The notes under the pieces: model-generated
Databases searched by the model: none
What the model saw: only the letters and a program-made list of their open reading frames with translations
Told to the model about the DNA's origin: nothing
Part shown: piece after piece, positions 56,790 to 64,000 of the stretch
Layout: each line of letters begins with the position of its first letter
Numbering within the stretch: the first letter of the stretch is position 1
Program-made: the position numbers and the translations under genes
Source: Liolophura sinensis
Lineage: Eukaryota > Mollusca > Polyplacophora > Chitonida > Chitonidae
Assembly: GCF_032854445.1 (NCBI RefSeq)
Contig: NC_088295.1
Span: 54,233,249 to 54,297,248 of the forward strand
Direction: 5' to 3'
DNA length: 64,000 nucleotides

Positions 56790-59715
56790 ATGAACGTGTT
56801 AATATTTATCAAGGCAAACAAACCCTGTCAGCTGACACTTTTGATTTTAACGATCTGGATAACATGTGTTTTTGATCCACTGGACGTAAGTGATACACCT
56901 GCCACCCACACCAGTACTGCCGATAGTGATTATGAATTGGCCCATTGGCAGAAAGTACAAAATACTAATTGTAATTACTACTCGCCTTCATCCTTTATAT
57001 CTGAATCGGTTTTACTAATCCCTGATACCAGCTACAGTTCTTTCCTGCACATGACCACAAGAAGCCTTAACAGGCACTTTGACGAAATAGTCAGCTTTAT
57101 TCATAATCTAAATTTTTCCTTCACTGTCCTTGGGTTCCCTGAAAGCTGGGTCTCCGATATATGAATTCATCACTTTTTCAACTGCCTGGTTATGTCCTTT
57201 TTTATGCCAGGGTCTAAACGAAAGGGTGGAGGCCTTGTAAATGACAGGATAAAGCAGTTGCTATCTCAGAGAAGACTTGAGCAGTATCGATGAAAATGCT
57301 TATTTTGAACGTCTATTTATTCAGTGTGTCATAGGTGGAATTAGTTGTCTGGTTGGAAATATATATATGCGCCCCCACCCCCCCCCCAGTACAGATGTCA
57401 ATATTTTTAATAAACATTTATTGTCTGTTCTCAAAATATGCAGAAATGAAAGGAAAAAACGTATTATCATGGGTGACTACAATACAGACCTTTTTAAAGC
57501 TGAGATGCATCAACCAATTTAATTCTTTCTTCAAATAATGAAATCTTGTTATTTCTTCCCTCAGATAACCTAACCAACAAGGGTCCAATCTCGATTTGCT
57601 ACTTTAATTGACATTATTTTTCTAGCATTCAAGATTCAAATCATTTATCAGGATATTACACTTTCCAATTTTTTCTATAATAAAAGCTGACCAACATAAT
57701 TGATGTCAGCACAGCAGAACGTAAGCTATTGGAAGTTTACACCAACAGAACAAACATGACTTCCAAAAAAATTAACACAATTAAACCTTGGATCTCTCGT
57801 GCCTTACTAGTATATCAATGCACGAGAAAGGCAGGCTATACAAACAACAGCTTAAACATAGGACAAGTGATAGTCGTCAGCAATTTAAAACTTATCGTAA
57901 TGAAGTTAATAGTCTGCTCCGTCTTACAAAGAAACAATATTTCGAACGTCGGTTCAACAAAGTAAATCAAGACATAAAAAGAACCTGGAAAATCATTAAT
58001 GAACTACTGTGTCCAAATAAAAAAGCAAGTAAGCGGCAAGTTTTCAATATGAATGGTAGTGACATTTGTGATGACACCAGGATTGCTGACAACTTTAATG
58101 AGTACTTCAGTACAATAGCAGACTAACTAGTGAGCAACATGGACTCCGCAAGTGGACAATTCACAGATTTTCTTGGACAACGAATTGGATTAGAGTTCAA
58201 CTCTTTGCGTCTCTCCAAATTTTATTCAATCTGTGATAGGCAAGCTGAAATGTAATTCCTCGTCTGGGTTAGATGGAATACGTACATCCCTCGTGCAGTT
58301 AGAATCAGATGTAATATCTACACCTCTAGAACACATTATCAATTTATGTCTTACTTCTGGAACTGTTCCGAGAAGTCTAAAAATTGTTCAAGTCTTGCCC
58401 ATATATAATCTGGTGAGACTAATCACATTGAAAATCATAGATCTATTTCTGTCCTGCCTTGTTTCAGCAAAATCCTTGAGGAAACTGTATCAATAATGTT
58501 GCTCGAATATCTAGAAGAGAAATCTATAATTAATCCAAATCAGTTTGATTTGAGGGCAAATCATTCTGCCATTCACGCTGCCAATAGTCTTTACGAAAAA
58601 CTAGTAAATTCGAAAGAGAATAAACAAGCTTCCATTAACACTAAGATCAGTTTCTTCTAAATCGCACTTTAAACTTTCTCATTATGGTATTCTCAACAGT
58701 CCAAATAAATTTTTTTTTTAAATTTTTTTTGTGACAGACAACAATATATAAAGTTTAATAACGCACAATCTAACCCAGCTGCCATCACTTGTGGTGTCCC
58801 ACAGGGATCTGTTCTCGGCCCAACCTTATTTCCACTCAACATTAATAAAATTATTAGAGAATCAAACCTCCTGGATCGTACTCTATTTGCAGATGACACA
58901 AGTTGCAATTACTCCAACGATGACGCAACTGAAGTGATTTCTGTCATAAATGTCGAGTTGGAAAAAATTTATACGTGGCTTCTGGCCAACCGGTTAACTC
59001 CGAATACTTCCAAAATATATGTTAATAAAACCGAATAACAAGAAAATAACTGCAATCCCAATTTGGTTATCTCTGGTAACTAAACTGAAAAAGTTGACAA
59101 ATTCAAATCTCTTGGTATATTTTTCCATGAGAAACTGACCTCGACTGTCCATATCAGCTACTTATGTCAAGAAATATAGACCTTATTTCACACATTAAAC
59201 ACTCTCTATATATAAAAAAAATCCTAATCTTTTATTACTCACTTGTTTATCCATATCTACTATACGGCAATATATTATGGTGAAACGCATATCAGACACA
59301 TCTCAAGCCCTTGTACATAGTTCAAAATAGGGCAATTAGAACAATTACGTTATCAAGCCGCCTTTGCCATACCCAAAAGCTTTTTTTTTTGAAAATCTTA
59401 CCCCCTGCCGAACTATCTCTATTTTCTACTCTGTTACAAACTCATGTTTACTTCTGTTCCATAGACACTATTCCTGTAAGTTTAGAGCCCTGATTAATCA
59501 AACAAGAAATTTTAAACCCGTATCGCATGTGAGATAGACATCTAGCCTTCCACAAACCATTGTATAATACAAATCTATCACATTATTTATTCAGAACTTC
59601 CGGTCTCAGGGAATGGAACAAGCTTCCATTAACACTAAGATCAGTTTCTTCTAAATCGCACTTTCAGTCTTTATTAAAATCTTTTCTACTTTCTAAGCTG
59701 CAATCTTCAGTCTAA
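56790..59715 (+). pseudogene. LINE ORF2 remnant (endonuclease and reverse transcriptase)
   Basis: Endonuclease: RSLNRHFDEIVSFIHNL, PESWVSD and IIMGDYNTDL. Linker: RLTKKQYFERRFNKVNQDIK, NFNEYFSTIAD. Reverse transcriptase: SSSGLDGIRTSL, ITCGVPQGSVLGP, FADDTSCNYSND (catalytic FADD at about 58887). C-terminal part: YIVQNRAIRTI, FRTSGLREWNKLPLTLRSV. The region that should carry the first catalytic Asp (motif A) is replaced by a 48-bp copy of later sequence (see findings). Multiple stops. Confidence 0.8.
58623..58670 (+). repeat. 48-bp internal duplication in LINE ORF2 (also 59617-59664)
   Basis: AACAAGCTTCCATTAACACT and the 28 bases after it are identical at 58623-58670 and 59617-59664. In the second place they code for NKLPLTLRSVSSKSH, as expected near the ORF2 end. 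In the first place they interrupt the reverse transcriptase domain. Confidence 0.9.
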
Positions 59716-59999
59716 CATTACACAATTAAGGCATAGTTGAGGTAAAATAAACTCATATATTTAGAACGAAAAAAAATTATTCAGACATAAACTAAAATGT
59801 CACCCTCACCCCTACAATGCTGTTATTACTTGTATATGGGATAGAACAAGCTCAACCTGAGCTTTATTCCCGACATGTATTATATCTTTCTAGACTTTAT
59901 TGTTATCACACTGTCTGTATTTTGTTGATGTCTTAAAATCCAATGTATATATATTTATTATTGCATGGCTAATAAAAAATCAATCAATCAATCAATCTT

Positions 60000-61439
60000 C
60001 ACTTTAAGGGAAATTTGTGCGTTTAAAGTCTTTCGCGTTACGGACTTTTCAACTGTCATCGAGTAACAGTCGCGTATCCTGTTGGTTCAAGCATTTCACG
60101 GATCGCGGACGAACCCGAGAAATCGAGATAAACTGTACATACCATCTAACAACTTGTATATAGTGTACATGAAGTTGGAAACCACTGGTTGGTGGCATAA
60201 TTCATTACAAAACTGGACAGGTGCTCAAAACTTGTGAGATAATTATATAATTTCACTACTTTCAGTCATCAAATTCTGATTTCTTTCTTTCATCACCACA
60301 TTTTCATAATTTAGGCTATAATTTTGTGTTAATGTTGTTTTACTAGAACGCCAGGAGCCATTTTTTTTCAAAGGGAATGGGGGGGGGGGGGCGATGTGCT
60401 ATCCTTGATCCATGTTGATCTATGTATTAAATAGGAACTATATGTTTCCGCGTATTCACACCTTCAATAGTAAAGAGAGTTGCGCAGTGAGATCAAGAAG
60501 TCAGTCGAGCGGGAGAATCGGAGTGAGCTGGTTGCACATATATGTGAGGAAACTTGCATGTACTCCTGTTGTATATCTGTCACAGGAAACTTTATGATGT
60601 CGTCTCCCCGTACTTTCCTATATACTATGACATAAGAACCTGTAATCGGCTGTCAGAGCCGTGTACCTTACCATAAACCATGCACAATCATAGGCCTATA
60701 AGTTCAGCATAATTTGAGACTGAAAACGAGACTGAGATCTGTACAGTGTTAGCAGCGGTCACACTTGGATTTGTCCTTCCATCAGTTACTTCCATCAGTT
60801 TGCAAGTATCAAACAATAATATACACTGAGCAATAATCTCTCATCTTATAGCTCGAGAACCCATATATTGGTCTCCAGTTTGATGTAAATAGCTACTTAC
60901 AGTACACAACACATTCAGAAAATATATATGTGCCTACAGTTCGATGTATAATGCCGCACTACCATTATCAAGATGTTGGCTTTCTTTTGGTGTCAAATTA
61001 TCCCTACAGTAACATGCCTATAATCCAAAGTATATCATATAGAGTAGCATTAAATTATGTTGATGAACATCAGGTATATTACATTACTTTATTCATCAGG
61101 GAAAGACATAATATTTTCCTTCCGCTGATCCTATATTAAGTTACATAAGTTATCTTGATATATAGTATTTGCCTCACGATGTTTAAGTCGCACGCACACA
61201 CCCTCTTTTCTTTGACAGAGATTGGTAAATATGCTTCAAAAACATAGCTGCATGCTAATATTCATTTGATCAGTAATTCACGATATGCATCCAATATATA
61301 GTCAGTCTATATCAGTTATCCGATGCGCAAAGTTTAATGAAAATCGGTCGAAATGAAGATATTCGATGACAAGCTCTTATTTTCATTAAGCCAATCATTA
61401 TTCCATCTTCGAACAGCTGACCGGCTGACCTAAGACCTT
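60000..61439. other. Non-coding DNA right of the LINE
   Basis: It contains direct-repeat copy A2 (60415-60655) and a run of G at about 60379-60391. Otherwise AT-rich sequence with no exon seen. Confidence 0.5.
60415..60655 (+). repeat. Long direct repeat, copy A2
   Basis: Partner of 50385-50650, same orientation, 10 kb apart. It may be a remnant of another copy of the same LTR element, or the far end of an older element into which the LINE and BEL/Pao sequences were inserted. Confidence 0.75.
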
Positions 61440-61702
61440 GAGGAACAAAGCAGCTTCCTTGCTTGACGTTCAGCATTAAGGGGATAGTGCAACAACTGGT
61501 TGACTCGTATCAATACAATGGTTCGGGCGGGGAGACTTACTTGCCTTCGGTAAGTCGTCCCAGTGAAGCAGCACTATTAAAAGAGCAGTGGAAGTTCGTC
61601 CTGCAGCAAGGAGGCACATTACATGCACTCTAAGGACTCGTCGTCATATGAGTGAAAAACTTAAGCACGACGTTAAACCCCAAGCATTCACTTACCAAAA
61701 CT
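61440..61702 (+). repeat. Second SINE-like family, better-preserved copy
   Basis: It runs from CAGCTTCCTTGCTTGACG through GGGATAGTGCAACAACTGG, CAGTGAAGCAGCACTATTAA and GGAGGCACATTACATGCACT to TTAAGCACGACGTTAAACCC. A second, diverged copy lies at 10167-10452. It has no open frame of interest. Confidence 0.6.
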
Positions 61703-63955
61703 GCCGTCACTTGAAAAAATACGAACGGAATGTAACCATAAAGACACACGCACATTTACATATTGTCTCCAACACGTGCTAAATTTAATACATTGGAAAC
61801 TGTATGGCGCATTACCCTGACAATTAAGCTCTCGTATTATTATGGATTTCATGTTCACTGTTCAAGTCGATAACTTGGAAAAGAATTCACGAAATGAAAC
61901 CAAATAACCCCACGCATACCTGCACATTACACCCCAACTATCATTTCATTCAATTTCAATCACTATCTTGGATGGGCCTGGCTGACTCAAACATAAATAG
62001 TTAAAGCGTTGATAATTGACCAAAGAGGTTTAGGTACCTGTTCCAATCCAGTTCTCGTAGTTTCGACTGCGGCTTTAAGTCAGCTTGTCTGTCAGGTACC
62101 TAGAGAAGGTCGGCGGTGTACTCCGGACACACCGATTTCCTCAATCTATAAACCTGATTGTCGTCATACCAGTTTAATATGTACGCGCAAAACGGGACAA
62201 AAACTGCGATGATTTTGTAAAAAAAATGGACGAAAGGGCTGGGTGAAGTCATGACCCAAGCCCTGAGCTGTAGTATGAGCTCTGATGAAAAAATGCCCCA
62301 AAAACGGTTTTGGGGCGGACTGACGAGGAGCAACGCTGCCTCCTCCAGTACCAATAGGAGACTTATAGTTACGGAATACATGTAGAAGCAAACTACCTTG
62401 TAGACATATATATTTCCCCCAGAGTGCACGTCTTTCAAGTTTCATGAAAATCTGATGAGAACTTTAGGGGATGCGTTGGAAGTTCTCTTTTCAGTAAGTC
62501 CAAATTCTATCGTAATTCACAACTCCAACGTACAACAATACGGCAGAAAGATGACCGTGATCTGTAAAGGAGGATAGTGAAGCCAACTGCTAAGTTCCAG
62601 TTCAGCACGATGAATTGTTTTGAAATGAAGTCCGGAAATTTGTCGAAGTCCAAAATGGGCCGAAAGGGGCCACAGTTTACTCGAACTTCAACTGTAGATC
62701 TCGTCAAAACATCAAGTTTCAATTAAATACAACATGAAGGTAAGAAAAAAAATCGACAAACTTTCACGGTTCAGAACAGGACAAAAATGTCCACAATTTT
62801 ATCGAAATGAATTAAACGCTTAATAGCTGGAACTTGATCTGTAAGTCATGGTGAAGATAAGTACAAGTGAGCTTACCTATAGTTGCCATTAAATCCTATG
62901 TGGCGTAGCAAAACAAAAAAGCCGCCAAAAACGAGTGGATATTTCTTAAAAATAGAACCGCTTCTGATACCTGATGATTGTAACAATTAAGATGCCTTTT
63001 TTTTCTTTCTCAAGCATGTAACGTACCTCGGTATAGGCCTACTACTGTAGATAACAACACGTGCAGTTCCGCTACAGCTGAAAATCCACGCCTTCCTGCC
63101 AGCAAGTTTATATACTGCTATCTAATCTGATAATGTTGGACATTACTAGCTTTGTTCAATGAAGATTGAACTCAGGCCCTGGATGCTAAAAACTTGACAC
63201 ACACACACTGTTTTACTGAAGCTTTTATCAATCTAAGCGTCTAGTCCGACATTCGTTGGCCACTCATGGGATTAGCCTAAGACACGTCTATCTTAATCCC
63301 AGGCCACTCGTAAACCATAAAGACGTGTTCTAAATCAATAATACCCAAATCCATTTTCAAAACAACCTAATCAAGCAGCAGTTCTCAAAAGAATATTTAA
63401 GAAATAATATATAAATAGTGAATACAGCTGATTACATGGAAGAAAGAAGTGCTCAGTCACCAGTCTCATTGAAGCAGAGAAGACAGTCCAATCAAAGCCC
63501 TTTAACGCATACGTAAATATAAATAGCCTATGTGTGTTAGGCCTTGGTTCTCGTTGGTTTCTGTTTTTAGACATAGTTTTCATTTTGCCAACTGTGTGCT
63601 TAGTGGTCGCTGTTACCGGTCCTTAGCTGTAACCGCTCCAGATTTCAGGCTTGCTCGGGGTGTACTTCCGGTCCGCTGATGGAGGTAAGCTGTTCTGCTT
63701 GACTGACTGCACGGTCTGAATAAAGATTCCTTCACTTGCTGTAAGGCTCTGTAGTATGCAAATTGGCCGTGGTAGTGTATTTAAACAACCAACTCGCAGT
63801 ATAATCAGGAACAGTGTTAACTTCTGCTCCAGCAGGGTCTTTCTAACGTGACACGCTGTGCTGAACAAGAGAAATGATGACAGAAGTTCGGCCTAGAGAT
63901 GGTCCCGTTCCAAATCCCGTGAGAAAAGGCGTGACTACAGCTCATCGACAGTGCT
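61703..63955. other. Spacer before the right-edge gene candidate
   Basis: No exon identified. The minus-strand frames at 62100-62445 overlap each other and resemble no family. The last few hundred bases are richer in CG and may be the promoter and 5' UTR of the gene starting at 63956. Confidence 0.4.
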
Positions 63956-64000
63956 ATGGCGGATGGGACGGGCGAAGGAAATCTGTCGCGCTCTCCCAGA
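63956..64000 (+). CDS. Possible first coding exon, running off the window
   Basis: The 15 codons from ATG 63956 read MADGTGEGNLSRSPR and remain open at the edge. The purine-poor leader and the locally raised CpG content fit a gene start, and MADG-type openings are common in animal proteins. Nothing identifies the product. It could equally be a chance ATG. Confidence 0.3.
   Translation, partial: MADGTGEGNLSRSPR

Larger units (their letters stand above)
55050..59999 (+). mobile_element. Non-LTR retrotransposon (CR1/L2/Daphne-like LINE), near full length, broken
   Basis: It contains an ORF1 with coiled-coil and RNA-binding-like sequence, an ORF2 with apurinic-type endonuclease and reverse transcriptase motifs, and a 3' end AATAAAAAATCAATCAATCAATCAATC (59971-59998, written with its CAAT repeat). 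Many stops and frame changes make it inactive. The 3' repeat tail is typical of CR1-like LINEs. The exact 5' limit is inferred from the end of the BEL/Pao repeat. Confidence 0.82.

Noticed and set aside
1-64000. CRISPR arrays, operons, riboswitches, tRNA or rRNA genes
   Set aside because: The window is eukaryotic nuclear DNA. The only tRNA-like sequence is the head of the SINE at 41262-41341, and the regular repeats are tandem without unique spacers.

Overview
The window is animal nuclear DNA. The genes are split by GT/AG introns of about 0.25-6 kb. Minisatellites, MITEs, tRNA-derived SINEs and decayed retrotransposons fill the introns and spacers. The SINE families and the general texture (many TACATGTA-like words, a BEL/Pao element, a LINE with a CAAT-repeat tail) suggest a marine lophotrochozoan such as a mollusc or brachiopod. 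The species cannot be fixed from the sequence alone.

Layout. (1) 1-5987, + strand: the last four coding exons of an axonemal dynein heavy chain, closest to DNAH1 as I recall the family. (2) 5988-13083: spacer without a convincing gene. (3) 13084-27635, + strand: a complete ten-exon CREB3L1/CREB3L2-type (OASIS/BBF2H7/CrebA) membrane-tethered bZIP factor. Exons 1-4, 7 and 8 read cleanly. The exons coding for the basic region carry four single-base insertions, the exon after the transmembrane segment has another frame change, and the last exon has an in-frame stop followed by plausible coding sequence. (4) 27636-35402: spacer with a ~93 bp satellite. (5) 48257-35403, - strand: seven exons with compatible phases join into an 896-residue secreted or surface protein. 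It is two tandem copies of the GPR158/GPR179-type ectodomain (Cache-like domain plus EGF-like domain), separated by a basic linker with two furin motifs, and it ends in a GPI-signal-like tail where a seven-helix domain would be expected. This is the most interesting object here. (6) 48258-63955: mobile-element graveyard holding a BEL/Pao LTR element that lacks reverse transcriptase, a full-length but broken LINE with an unusual 48-bp internal duplication, a SINE with a perfect 14-bp target-site duplication, and a second SINE-like family. (7) 63956-64000: a possible first coding exon running off the window.

The three main genes show no functional link with one another: a ciliary motor, a secretory-pathway transcription factor and a surface receptor-like protein. 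The CREB3L gene and the Cache gene converge tail to tail across the satellite. All exon joins were deduced from splice signals and reading frame, without transcript data.
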